From Zeimonas sp050187175 (lineage in GTDB: Bacteria; Pseudomonadota; Gammaproteobacteria; Burkholderiales; Burkholderiaceae_E): DNA of 64,000 nucleotides. Below the pieces are notes generated by a model. That model had not been told where the DNA came from. It ran no database searches and saw nothing but the letters and a program-made list of their open reading frames with translations. The stretch is from the NCBI GenBank assembly GCA_050187175.1, contig JBFWXS010000007.1, positions 1 to 64,000 on the forward strand, read 5' to 3'. The first letter of the stretch is position 1. Each line of letters begins with the position of its first letter. The position numbers and the translations under genes were made by a program. Of the stretch, positions 36,432 through 45,167 are shown piece by piece.

Positions 36432-37541
36432 TCAGCCGCGCAGCGCGCGGCCGCTGGCGGCATCGAACAGATGCGAGCGCGCCGCGTCGACGCGCAGCCG
36501 CACGACGTCGCCGCGCTGCGGCAGCGCGCGCTCGCGGACGGTGAAGGTGACTTCCTCGCCGTGGTGGCGGGCGACGATCTGCGTCTCGGCGCCGGTAGGC
36601 TCGATGACCGCCACCTCGAACGGAATGCCGTCGTCGCACAGTTGCAGGTCCTCCGGACGGATGCCGTAGACCACCGAGGCGCCGGGAGCGGGGCAGGAAC
36701 GCGCATCGCCGCCCGCGGCAGGAATCCCCGGCGACGCCGTAGCGCTCCCCGCGCCGCGCAGCGGCAGACACAGGCCGCCCGCGGAGACGAACTCGCCGTT
36801 CCCGATGCGGCCGCTCAGCAGATTCATCGCCGGCGAACCGATGAAGCCGGCCACGAACAGACTGGCCGGCCGGTCGTACAGGTCCAGCGGCGCGCCCATC
36901 TGCTCGACGACGCCGTCGCGCATGATCACGATGCGGTCGGCCATCGTCATCGCCTCGATCTGATCGTGCGTCACGTAGATCATCGTCGTCTTCAACTGCT
37001 GATGCAGCTCGCGGATCTCGGTGCGCATCTGCACGCGCAGCTTCGCGTCGAGATTGGACAGCGGCTCGTCGAACAGGAAGATCTGCGGATCGCGAACGAT
37101 GGCGCGCCCCATCGCCACACGCTGCCGCTGTCCGCCCGACAGCTGGCGCGGATAGCGGTCGAGCAGCTGGGTCAGCCCCAGGATGCCGGCGGCCTTCTGC
37201 ACGCGGCGCTCGATCTCCGCCTTGGGCTCGCGCCGCAGCTCGAGCGCGAACGACATGTTGCCGGCGACCGTCATGTGCGGATACAGCGCGTAGTTCTGGA
37301 ACACCATCGCGATGTCCCGGTCCTTGGACGGCACGTCATTGACCACGCGCGCGCCGATGCGCAGCTGGCCGGCCGTGACATCCTCAAGCCCGGCGATCAT
37401 CCGCAGCAGCGTCGACTTGCCGCAGCCCGAGGGTCCGACGAAGACGACGAACTCGCCATCGGCGATGTCAAGCGAGACGCCCTTGATGACTTCCTGCCTG
37501 TCGTAGCTCTTGCGGATGTCGCGCAGTTCCAGCGAAGCCAT
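36432..37541 (-). CDS. ABC importer ATP-binding protein (UgpC/MalK type)
   Basis: ATPase subunit of 369 residues for the carbohydrate-type importer encoded upstream. Walker A GPSGCGKST at 36-44, signature LSGGQRQRVAMGRA, Walker B IFLFDEPLSNLDA and the switch His in YVTHDQIEAMTMADRI. The C-terminal part after about residue 240 is the regulatory OB-fold domain of the MalK/UgpC group (VYGIRPEDL). It sits 10 bp after the aldehyde dehydrogenase gene, five genes away from its permeases, in one operon. Confidence 0.92.
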   Translation of the reverse strand: MASLELRDIRKSYDRQEVIKGVSLDIADGEFVVFVGPSGCGKSTLLRMIAGLEDVTAGQLRIGARVVNDVPSKDRDIAMVFQNYALYPHMTVAGNMSFALELRREPKAEIERRVQKAAGILGLTQLLDRYPRQLSGGQRQRVAMGRAIVRDPQIFLFDEPLSNLDAKLRVQMRTEIRELHQQLKTTMIYVTHDQIEAMTMADRIVIMRDGVVEQMGAPLDLYDRPASLFVAGFIGSPAMNLLSGRIGNGEFVSAGGLCLPLRGAGSATASPGIPAAGGDARSCPAPGASVVYGIRPEDLQLCDDGIPFEVAVIEPTGAETQIVARHHGEEVTFTVRERALPQRGDVVRLRVDAARSHLFDAASGRALRG

Positions 37542-37550
37542 TCTTCTCCC

Positions 37551-39005
37551 TCACACCAGGCTGACGTACTTCTTGACCGTATAGGCTTCGACGCCTTCGG
37601 TTCCGCCTTCATGGCCGATGCCGCTCTCCTTGACGCCGCCGAACGGCGTCTCGGTCAGCGCCAGCGACAGGCTGTTCACCGCGACCATGCCCGCTTCCAG
37701 CCGCCGTGCGGCGCTCAGCGCCGTACCGAGATCGCGGCTGAAGACGTAAGCCGACAAGCCGTACGGCAGCGAGTTGGCCTGCTCCATGACCGAGTCGAGA
37801 TCGTCGAACGCGACGACAGGCGCGACGGGGCCGAACGGTTCCTCCTGCATCAGCCGGCAGCCGGCCGCCGGCTCGCGAATCACCGTGGGCTCGAAGAAGC
37901 AGCCGGGCCGCTCGATGCGGCGGCCGCCGCACAGCAGCGTGCCGCCGCTGGCCAGCGCGTCGTCGACCAGCGTCTGCATCGCGCGCACGCGCCGTTCGCT
38001 GGCCAGCGGCCCCATCGTCGCGGCGGGATCGAAGCCGTCGCCGACACGCGTCTGCTGCGCGGCAAGCACGAACTCGTCGCAGAACTCGTCGACCACGCTG
38101 CCATGCACGAAGAAGCGGCTCGGCGCGATGCAGACCTGGCCGGCATTGCGGAAGCGGCCGCTGGCCAGCGTCCGCGCCGCCTGCCGCACGTCGGCATCGG
38201 CGAACACCAGTGCCGCACCGTGCCCGCCGAGCTCCATCGTCACGCGCTTCAGACCGTCGGCGGCCAGCCGCGTCAGCAGCTTGCCCACCGGGATCGAACC
38301 GGTGAACGAGATCTTGCGGATCACCGGCGAGCCGATCAGGTGCTGCGAGACCTGCGCCGGCACACCGAACACCAAAGCGAGCGCACCCGCCGGAACGCCG
38401 GCTTCGTGGAAAGCCTGCACCAGCTCGATGGCGGTGCCCGGCGTCTCCTCAGAGGCCTTCAGGATGATCGAACAGCCGGCCGCCAACGCACCGCTGATCT
38501 TGCGCGCCGGCGTGCTGGCCGGAAAGTTCCACGGCGTGAACGCGGCGACGGGCCCGACCGGTTCCTGCACCATCATCTGCGTCAGGTCTTCGCTGCGGGC
38601 CGGAATCACGCGGCCATAGATGCGCCGCGCCTCCTCCGCCGACCATTCGATGATGTCGGCCGCCGCGTCGACTTCGCCCTGCGCCTCGACGGTCAGCTTC
38701 CCTTGTTCCAGCGTCAGCACGCGCGCGATGCGATCGCGGCGCTCGCGCACCAGCGCTGCCGCGCGGCGCAGCACGCGCGCGCGCTCGTAGGCCGGCACCT
38801 TGCGCCAGACGGCGAAGCCGGCGCGCGCGCAGCGCAGCGCCTCATCGAGATCGGCCGCTTCGGCGTGCGGCAGCCAGCCGATGGCCACGCCGGTCGCGGG
38901 ATCGAGCACCGCCTCGCCGGCGCGCGCACCGGGCGCCAGCCAGCGGCCGTCGATGTACAGCGACAGGTCGGGGTATTCGACGGAACAGTCGGAACGCGTG
39001 CTCAT
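37551..39005 (-). CDS. NAD(P)-dependent aldehyde dehydrogenase (semialdehyde type)
   Basis: Aldehyde dehydrogenase of 484 residues. The catalytic Glu is in TMELGGHGAALVF and the catalytic Cys in NAGQVCIAPSRFFVH; AAFTPWNFPASTPARKISGAL and the C-terminal GGVKESGIGHEGG are typical of the succinate-semialdehyde/alpha-ketoglutarate-semialdehyde group. Combined with the IlvD/Edd dehydratase in the same operon, a sugar-acid pathway ending in a semialdehyde is plausible but unproven. The ATG at 39005 overlaps the GMC gene stop by four bases. Confidence 0.88.
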   Translation of the reverse strand: MSTRSDCSVEYPDLSLYIDGRWLAPGARAGEAVLDPATGVAIGWLPHAEAADLDEALRCARAGFAVWRKVPAYERARVLRRAAALVRERRDRIARVLTLEQGKLTVEAQGEVDAAADIIEWSAEEARRIYGRVIPARSEDLTQMMVQEPVGPVAAFTPWNFPASTPARKISGALAAGCSIILKASEETPGTAIELVQAFHEAGVPAGALALVFGVPAQVSQHLIGSPVIRKISFTGSIPVGKLLTRLAADGLKRVTMELGGHGAALVFADADVRQAARTLASGRFRNAGQVCIAPSRFFVHGSVVDEFCDEFVLAAQQTRVGDGFDPAATMGPLASERRVRAMQTLVDDALASGGTLLCGGRRIERPGCFFEPTVIREPAAGCRLMQEEPFGPVAPVVAFDDLDSVMEQANSLPYGLSAYVFSRDLGTALSAARRLEAGMVAVNSLSLALTETPFGGVKESGIGHEGGTEGVEAYTVKKYVSLV

Positions 39006-40666
39006 GCGGTGACCCGGTTCTGCGAGGGCGCCTCGGCGGCGCGTTGCTGGCGGTCCTCCAGGATCAGATCGGCGGCCTTCTCGCCGATCATGATCGCGGG
39101 AGCATTGGTATTGCCCGAGATCAGCGCCGGCATGATCGATGCATCGGCCACGCGCAGCGCGGCCACGCCGTGCACGCGCAGCCTTGCATCGACGACGCTG
39201 TCGGGGCCGTTCCCCATCCGGCACGTGCCGACCGGGTGATAGACCGACATACCCTTCTCGCGCAGGAACGCATGCAGGCCTTCGCGCGACGTCACCTGCG
39301 GACCGGGACTGCGCTCCGCCTTGATCATCGTCGCCAGCGGCGCGGCGCGGCCGATCCGGCGCGCCAGTTCCAGCCCGGCGGTCAGCACCTCGATGTCGCG
39401 CGGATCGCTCAGATAGTTGACGCGGATCGCCGGCGCCTGGCGAAAGTCCGCCGACTGCAGATGAACCGAGCCGCGCGAGTACGGCCGCAGCTGGCAGACC
39501 GTCAGCGTGAACGCCGAGAACGGATGCAGCACCGGCTTGTCCTTGCGGTCGGTGCTGAACGGATACAAGTGGAACTGGATGTCGGGCCGATCGAGCTGCG
39601 GCTGCGTACGCGCGAAGCCGCCGGCCACGCCGGCCCACCAGCCGAGCGGCCCCTTGCGCGTCAGCAGATAGCGCAGGCCGATGCGCATGCGGCCCTTCAG
39701 GCTCATCAGATCGTCATTCAGCGTGATCGGTTCGTGCGTCTCGTAGATCAGCCGCCCTTGCAGGTGATCCTGCAGGTTCTCGCCCACGCCGGGCAGCTCG
39801 TGCACCAGCTCGATACCGCATCGGCTCAGCACGGCCGCGGGGCCGATGCCGGAAAGCTGCAGCAACTGCGGCGACTGGATAGCGCCGGCCGCGAGGATGA
39901 CTTCGCAGCGTGCCGTGACGCGCCGCGTCTGCCCCTCCTGAACGAACTCGACACCGGTCGCGCGCGGCGTGCCGCGCGAGCGGTCGAGCAGCAGGCGGCT
40001 GGCCTGTGCACCGGTGAGTACCCGCAGGTTGGGCCGGCGCATCACCGGATGCAGATAGGCGCGCGCGGTGCTGCGGCGCAGCCCGCGCCGCGCCGTCGCC
40101 TGGAAGTAGCCGACGCCTTCCTGCGTGGCACCGTTGAAATCGGGATTCGCCGGAATGCCCTGCGTCCGGGCAGCCTCGATGAATGCGTCGGCGATCGGAT
40201 GCGGCTCGGGCAGATCGCCCACCGGCAGCGGCCCGCCGACGCCGTGCCACGGATCGGCGCCGCGCTGCTGATCCTCGGCGCGCTTGAAGTACGGCAGCAC
40301 GTCGCGGTAGCCCCAGCCGGGGTTGCCCTGGGCGGCCCAGTCCTCGTAGTCCTGTGCCTGGCCGCGCACGTACAGCAGGCCGTTGATCGAACTCGAGCCA
40401 CCGAGTACGCGGCCCCGGGGCTGGTCGATGCGGCGTCCGTCCAGATGCGGTTCGGGCTCGGTATGGAACATCCAGTTCACGTCGCGGTTGAAGAACGTAC
40501 GGCCGTAGCCCACCGGCACATGGATCCAGATATTCCGGTCGAAGCCGCCGGCTTCGAGCAGCAGCACGCGGTTGGCGGGGTCGGCCGACAGCCGGTTGGC
40601 CAGCACGCAGCCGGCGGACCCCGCGCCGACGATGACGTAATCCGCTTCGTTGACAATGGTGTTCAC
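39002..40666 (-). CDS. GMC-family flavin alcohol dehydrogenase
   Basis: Choline-dehydrogenase-like enzyme of 554 residues. FAD-binding VIVGAGSAGCVLANRLS begins at about residue 11; the family segments GRVLGGSSSINGLLYVRG (about 85-102) and the active-site His in MSVYHPVGTCRMG (near 490), followed by NTNAPAIMIGEKAADLI, are intact. It oxidises a primary alcohol or polyol, passing electrons to the respiratory chain or oxygen. No signal peptide is seen. It lies 49 bp after the second permease gene. Choline itself is unlikely given the sugar-type importer. Confidence 0.9.
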   Translation of the reverse strand: MNTIVNEADYVIVGAGSAGCVLANRLSADPANRVLLLEAGGFDRNIWIHVPVGYGRTFFNRDVNWMFHTEPEPHLDGRRIDQPRGRVLGGSSSINGLLYVRGQAQDYEDWAAQGNPGWGYRDVLPYFKRAEDQQRGADPWHGVGGPLPVGDLPEPHPIADAFIEAARTQGIPANPDFNGATQEGVGYFQATARRGLRRSTARAYLHPVMRRPNLRVLTGAQASRLLLDRSRGTPRATGVEFVQEGQTRRVTARCEVILAAGAIQSPQLLQLSGIGPAAVLSRCGIELVHELPGVGENLQDHLQGRLIYETHEPITLNDDLMSLKGRMRIGLRYLLTRKGPLGWWAGVAGGFARTQPQLDRPDIQFHLYPFSTDRKDKPVLHPFSAFTLTVCQLRPYSRGSVHLQSADFRQAPAIRVNYLSDPRDIEVLTAGLELARRIGRAAPLATMIKAERSPGPQVTSREGLHAFLREKGMSVYHPVGTCRMGNGPDSVVDARLRVHGVAALRVADASIMPALISGNTNAPAIMIGEKAADLILEDRQQRAAEAPSQNRVTA

Positions 40667-40715
40667 ACAGACTCCTCGACCGTCTTGCCGCTTGGCGCCA
40701 TTACTCTGTCGCTGC

Positions 40716-41543
40716 TCAGTTCGCCAGGCCGCTGGTCTGGAAGCCCCGCACCAGGTACTTCTGCCCGAACAGCACGAGCAGCAGCCCCGGCAGCGCGAGC
40801 AGCACGTTGGCGGCCTGAATCAAGGCCCAGTTCAGATCCATCTGCTGGACGAACAGGCTCATCGCGATCGGCAGCGTGAACATCTGGTCGTCGCGGATCA
40901 GCATCAGCCCGAGCACGTAGTCGTTCCACGACGCCGCGAAGCCGAAGATAAACACCGCGGCCAGCGCGGGCACCGACAGCGGCAGCATGATGCGGCGGAA
41001 GATCTGGAACTTGCCCGCGCCGTCTATCTGCGCGGCCTCCTCGTACGACATCGGCAGCGACTGATAGAACTGCCACATCAGCCACAGACCGAAGGGCAGG
41101 CTCAGCGTGACGTGCGCCAGGGCCAGGCCCGACAGCGAATTCAGCAAACCCATCTTCTGGAACACCGCGAAGAACGGAATGCCGAGCAGGATCTCGGGGA
41201 ACATGTACGAGAACAGCACGATCTGCGCCAGCAGCCCCTTGCGCTTGAGCCGCATCCGCGCCAGCGCGTAGCCGCCGAGCGCGCTGCAGGCCATCACGAC
41301 GAAGGCGGCCGCCAGCGCGACCTTCAGGCTGTTGCTCGCGCTGGTCAGGAAGTTGGTGCTCGACAGCAGGCTGGCGAAGTTCTCCAGCGACGCACTGTGC
41401 ATGCCCAGCGAGGGCTTGTAGACATCGGCCGGCTTGCCGAGCGCCGACTTCAGCATCCAGTAGAACGGAAACAGCGTCGGCACCAGATAGAGCAGCAGCA
41501 GCGCCGTCGGCAGCCAGCGCGCGGGACTGAGCCGCTTAGCCAC
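40716..41543 (-). CDS. ABC importer permease (carbohydrate type, MalG-like)
   Basis: Inner-membrane permease of 275 residues with six hydrophobic segments. The ATPase-docking EAA loop reads SYEEAAQIDGAGKFQIFRRI MLP-like near residues 166-188, the CUT1 pattern. An initial helix with LLYLVPTLFPFYWMLKSAL and the C-terminal KYLVRGFQTSGL end are typical. It overlaps the partner permease gene by eight bases. Confidence 0.9.
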   Translation of the reverse strand: MAKRLSPARWLPTALLLLYLVPTLFPFYWMLKSALGKPADVYKPSLGMHSASLENFASLLSSTNFLTSASNSLKVALAAAFVVMACSALGGYALARMRLKRKGLLAQIVLFSYMFPEILLGIPFFAVFQKMGLLNSLSGLALAHVTLSLPFGLWLMWQFYQSLPMSYEEAAQIDGAGKFQIFRRIMLPLSVPALAAVFIFGFAASWNDYVLGLMLIRDDQMFTLPIAMSLFVQQMDLNWALIQAANVLLALPGLLLVLFGQKYLVRGFQTSGLAN

Positions 41544-42441
41544 GAGCGACCTCGCGTTCCGGCCGGAAGGCCCGCATGTAGATGATGCCGACCACCAGCA
41601 GGATGCCGAAGATGATGGTCGACGTCGCGCCCGCCGGCCCGTAGGTATTGTCCCCGAACGCTCGTTCGTAGGCGTAGATCGGCAGCGTCGTCGTGGCGCC
41701 GAGCGGACCGCCCGCGGTCAGCAGCCAGATGACGTCGAAGCGGTTGAACATCCAGATGCCGCGCAGCAGCAGCACCAGCAGCAGCGAGGCGCGGATGATG
41801 GGCAAGGTGATGCGGAAGATCTGCTGCCAGACATTGGCGCCGTCTATGTGCGCCGCTTCGTAGACGCTGCGCGGGATGGTGCCCAGATTAGACAGCGTGA
41901 CCAGGATGACGAAGGGCGTGAACTGCCAGACGCTGGCCACCGTGACCAGTGCGAACGCCCATCCCGGGTGGCCCGCGAAGTCCACCGGCGCATCGACGAT
42001 GCCGCCTTGCAGCAGCAGATGATTGACGATGCCGTACAGACCATGCGTCATCCAGTGCCATACCAGCGCGGTGGTCACCGTCGGAATCATGTATGGCAGC
42101 AGCGACAGGCTGGTGAAGATCGGCCGGCCGGACTTGAAAAGCAGCATCGCGACCGCCACGCCCAGCACCATCTCCAGCGCGGTGGTGACGGCGGCGTACA
42201 GCACACCGATGCCGAGGGCGCGCCAGAACGCCGGATCGCCGAGCACCTGGCGGTAGTTCTCCAGCCCGGCGTATTCGGCCCGCGGCTGGAACGGCCCGCT
42301 GTGCGTGAAGCCCAGCATGACCGCCCATGCCACCGGCACGATCATCACGAGGATGAACACGACGGCCACGAGCACGAACGACGCGCTCATGAAGTCGAAG
42401 TGGCGGACTCGCGACATGGCGGGCGGCTTACCGGACGGCAT
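41536..42441 (-). CDS. ABC importer permease (carbohydrate type, MalF-like)
   Basis: Permease of 301 residues with about six hydrophobic segments and the EAA loop SVYEAAHIDGANVWQQIF. The AEYAGLENYRQVLGDPAFW segment after the first helix is characteristic of the MalF/UgpA partner subunit. ATG at 42441 was used; ATG at the MSRVRHF position eight codons downstream is also possible. It starts 22 bp after the binding-protein gene. Confidence 0.9.
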   Translation of the reverse strand: MPSGKPPAMSRVRHFDFMSASFVLVAVVFILVMIVPVAWAVMLGFTHSGPFQPRAEYAGLENYRQVLGDPAFWRALGIGVLYAAVTTALEMVLGVAVAMLLFKSGRPIFTSLSLLPYMIPTVTTALVWHWMTHGLYGIVNHLLLQGGIVDAPVDFAGHPGWAFALVTVASVWQFTPFVILVTLSNLGTIPRSVYEAAHIDGANVWQQIFRITLPIIRASLLLVLLLRGIWMFNRFDVIWLLTAGGPLGATTTLPIYAYERAFGDNTYGPAGATSTIIFGILLVVGIIYMRAFRPEREVARG

Positions 42442-42463
42442 CGCGGGCGGCTCTGCGCAGGCG

Positions 42464-43765
42464 TCAGCCGTTCCTGAGCAGCGCGCGGGCGGCGCGGGCC
42501 GCCTCGGTGATCGCGGCGTCGGGCGCAGTGCCGCCCTGGATCACGCTGGCCAGCATCCGGTTGTAGACGGTGCTGGTGTAGACCTTGGCGCGCTGCCAGG
42601 CCAGCCGCTTGCCGGCCAGATCGAACACCGGGTTGCGCGAACCGTCCCAGGCCTCGGCGATCACGCGCGTGATGTCCGGATGGCGCTTCACATAGTCGTT
42701 CGCCTGGTACGGTCCCTCGAAATCCTGCTTCGAGATCGGCAGCACGTGCAGCGGGATGGACCACAGGAAATCGTAGTAGCGTTGGCCGTCGCGCAGGAAG
42801 CGGATGATCTCCTTCGATGCCGCGGTGTTCTGCGAACCTTTGAAGACCATGTAGCCCTCGGCCGACAGCCGGTTGGCCGGCGAGCGGCCATAGGGCTGCA
42901 CGAACGGGCGGGTCACCTTGGCGATCTCCGCATTGTTCTGCGAAACGACCGAGAAGAAGCGCGCGCCGATGTAGTCGGCCATGGCGATGCGGCCCGACGC
43001 GTACGCGTTCATCACGTCGCCCCAGGTGAAGTTGGTGGTGCTGGGCGAATACTTGGACATCCTGGCGAGGAAGGCCAGCGTCTCGCCGAGCCGGCGGCGG
43101 TTCTCGCCCTGGTCGAACACGAGCTCGCCGCTGTCGTCGAAGAAGGTGACGCCGTTCGACATCGCGTAGCTGTACAGCGCGCTGACCGGATTGTCGCCGC
43201 TGGTGTTCGAGTTGATGATGCAGCCGTACTGGCCGCCGCCGGTCAGCTTGGCCGCCGCCTTCTCGTACTCGTCCCAGGTCTTGGGCGGCTGCAGGCCGGC
43301 CCGCTCGAACAGATCGGTCCTGTGCCACGAGTAGGTGAACTTCACGCCCATCGGCAGAAAGAAGTCGTGCTGCTCGGGCCGCACGCGCCAGGCATCGGGC
43401 AGCTCGCGCGTCAGCTCGCTGATCGGTTCAAGCAGGCCGCCTCGCGAATAGAGCACGGCGTCCTCGATGTCGAGGTTGACGATGTCGGGCGCCGTCCCGC
43501 TCTGCAGCATCGACGACACTTGCTTGCGCACGGCCTCGGGCGACGTGAACAGCGGCTTGATCTTCAGGTCCGGATTGGCCGCCTCCAGCTCGGCGAACAG
43601 ATCGCCGATCACTTTCTTCGTCGTCGGCAGCGATTCATAGGTCAGGTAGTTGACCGTTCCCTTGAGCTTGGTCGGCACCGCCAATGCCCGCAGCGGATGC
43701 GACAGTGCCAGCCCGGCGCCCGCCAGCAGGCCGGTGCGCAGAAATTCGGATCGCGTCAGGGTCAT
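42464..43765 (-). CDS. ABC importer extracellular solute-binding protein (family 1)
   Basis: Periplasmic binding protein of 433 residues. Signal peptide about 1-29 (SEFLRTGLLAGAGLALSHPL). The mature part shows family 1 features: FAELEAANPDLKIKPLF, SGTAPDIVNLD, PMGVKFTYSWHRTDLFERAG and PKTWDEYEKAAAKL. The N-terminal RSEFLRTGLL lacks the second arginine of a Tat signal, so Sec export is expected. It overlaps lacI by four bases, so the regulator and importer are translated together. The ligand is unknown. Confidence 0.9.
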   Translation of the reverse strand: MTLTRSEFLRTGLLAGAGLALSHPLRALAVPTKLKGTVNYLTYESLPTTKKVIGDLFAELEAANPDLKIKPLFTSPEAVRKQVSSMLQSGTAPDIVNLDIEDAVLYSRGGLLEPISELTRELPDAWRVRPEQHDFFLPMGVKFTYSWHRTDLFERAGLQPPKTWDEYEKAAAKLTGGGQYGCIINSNTSGDNPVSALYSYAMSNGVTFFDDSGELVFDQGENRRRLGETLAFLARMSKYSPSTTNFTWGDVMNAYASGRIAMADYIGARFFSVVSQNNAEIAKVTRPFVQPYGRSPANRLSAEGYMVFKGSQNTAASKEIIRFLRDGQRYYDFLWSIPLHVLPISKQDFEGPYQANDYVKRHPDITRVIAEAWDGSRNPVFDLAGKRLAWQRAKVYTSTVYNRMLASVIQGGTAPDAAITEAARAARALLRNG

Positions 43766-44853
43766 GTTCCTCTCCTCTTCTTCATGGTTCTCTGATTTCG
43801 CGCGGCGCTGTCGGCCGCCGGCTCGGTGCGCGGCCCGGAAGCGCCGGGCAACGGATGCCGTCCGGTGGAGCCGCGAATGATCAGATCGTTCGGCACGACG
43901 GTCGTGCCCGGCGCCGCCGCCGAGCCGCCGATGCGCGCCACCAGCAGCTCGGCCGCGATGCGGCACATCTCGTCCAGCGGCTGGCGGATGGTCGTCAGGT
44001 CGTAGGCGTCCCACGAAGCCATGTCGATGTCGTCATAGCCGACCAGCCACAGGTCCTCGGGCACGCGCATGCCGAAGCGCCGCGCAGCGTCGCGCGCGCC
44101 CAGCGCAAGCACGTCGTTGGCGCAGAAAATCGCGTCGGGCGGATGCGCGAGCTCGAGCAGGCGCGTCGCCGCCGCCAGCCCCAGCTGGTACGAGAAGCCG
44201 TCGACGTACGTCGTCAAGGTGCCTTCGAGCGGCGCGCCGAGCGCGACGAGTCGCTCGCGGAATCCCTGCTCGCGGTTGCGGATCGTGCTGGGCGACTGCG
44301 GTCCGCTGATCAGCGCGATGCGCCGCCGTCCCGCGCCGACGAAGTACTCGGCCACCTTCGCACCGCCGGCGCGATTGTCGGATTCGACCTGATCCAGCGG
44401 CACGCCGTCGACGGTGCGATTGATCAGCACCACCGGCAGCCCGGAATTGACCGCTTCCCGCAGCGCCGTCGACTCGGCGGTGGCCGTCATCATCAGCACG
44501 CCGTCGACCGAGCGCTCCTTCACGGCGTCGACAGCGAAGCGCTCGTCGCCGTCGTCCACGCTCCAGACAACCATGCGCAGCCCTGCCGCCACCATGCGCG
44601 GGCCCAGCGTCTGCAGCATCAGCGGATACAGCGGATTGGCCAGCCGCGAAACGACCACGCCGACGGTGCCGGAGCGGCTGGTGCGCATGGCGCGCGCCAT
44701 CACGTTGGGCCGGTAGCCGAGTTCGGTGGCGATGCGCCGCACCTGCTCGGCGGTGGCCGGCTGCACGTTGCCGCGGTCGGCGAACACACGCGAGACGGTC
44801 GCCTGCGAGACGCCGGCGGCGTTCGCCACGTCCTTGCTGGTCACTGACTTCAC
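43762..44853 (-). CDS. LacI-family transcriptional regulator
   Basis: Regulator of about 363 residues. Helix-turn-helix and hinge: SKDVANAAGVSQATVSRVF, followed by the ELGYRPNVMARAMR hinge and a periplasmic-binding-protein-like effector domain with VVVSRLANPLYPLMLQ, VLINRTVDG, IFCANDVLALG and VGYDDIDMASW. The GTG at 44853 was chosen because GAGGAC precedes it at a normal distance and it begins at the DNA-binding domain; in-frame ATGs at 44907 and 44997 are possible. As first gene of a nine-gene operon with an operator-like dyad upstream, it probably represses itself and the operon until inducer binds. Confidence 0.88.
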   Translation of the reverse strand: MKSVTSKDVANAAGVSQATVSRVFADRGNVQPATAEQVRRIATELGYRPNVMARAMRTSRSGTVGVVVSRLANPLYPLMLQTLGPRMVAAGLRMVVWSVDDGDERFAVDAVKERSVDGVLMMTATAESTALREAVNSGLPVVLINRTVDGVPLDQVESDNRAGGAKVAEYFVGAGRRRIALISGPQSPSTIRNREQGFRERLVALGAPLEGTLTTYVDGFSYQLGLAAATRLLELAHPPDAIFCANDVLALGARDAARRFGMRVPEDLWLVGYDDIDMASWDAYDLTTIRQPLDEMCRIAAELLVARIGGSAAAPGTTVVPNDLIIRGSTGRHPLPGASGPRTEPAADSAARNQRTMKKRRGT

Positions 44854-45167
44854 GTTCTGTCCTCGTGCATCGGCGGTCTGCCCTGCGTCCCCGGATTGCC
44901 GCTGCATGCCGGGCAATCGGTCGGCAGCGGTGTGGGCGTGAATGTAATCGTAGTCATTTGATTTCGTCAACACCCATTTTTTAAAGGTGTTTTGCAATGA
45001 AAACGTATTCAGAATGTTTCATCGATCGGCCTGATTCGGACAGTGGCCAGCCAGGGTTCGGGCCGGGGTTCGGGCCAGGTCCGCGCCGGAGTCCGGGCCG
45101 GGGGCGAAGCCGGAGGACCGGCCAGGCTCGAGACCCGCGCGGCCCGCAGCCGCGGTAAAGTAGCCGG
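44854..45167. promoter_or_regulatory. divergent intergenic region: lacI operon promoter and operator
   Basis: On the reverse strand TTGACG (complement of 44965-44970), an 18-nt spacer and TACATT (complement of 44941-44946) form a promoter for the lacI operon. A CG-centred near-palindrome TGAAAACGTATTCA lies at 44998-45011, the typical LacI/GalR operator form, 28 bp upstream of the -35. Bases 45055-45080 hold an imperfect tandem GGGTTCGGGCCG repeat. No gene is seen here. Confidence 0.6.

Noticed and set aside
36402..39239. A 945-codon open frame on the plus strand
   Set aside because: It is antisense to the ABC ATPase and aldehyde dehydrogenase genes, has an Arg/Ala/Gly/His-rich composition and no domain; long antisense frames are common in high-GC DNA.
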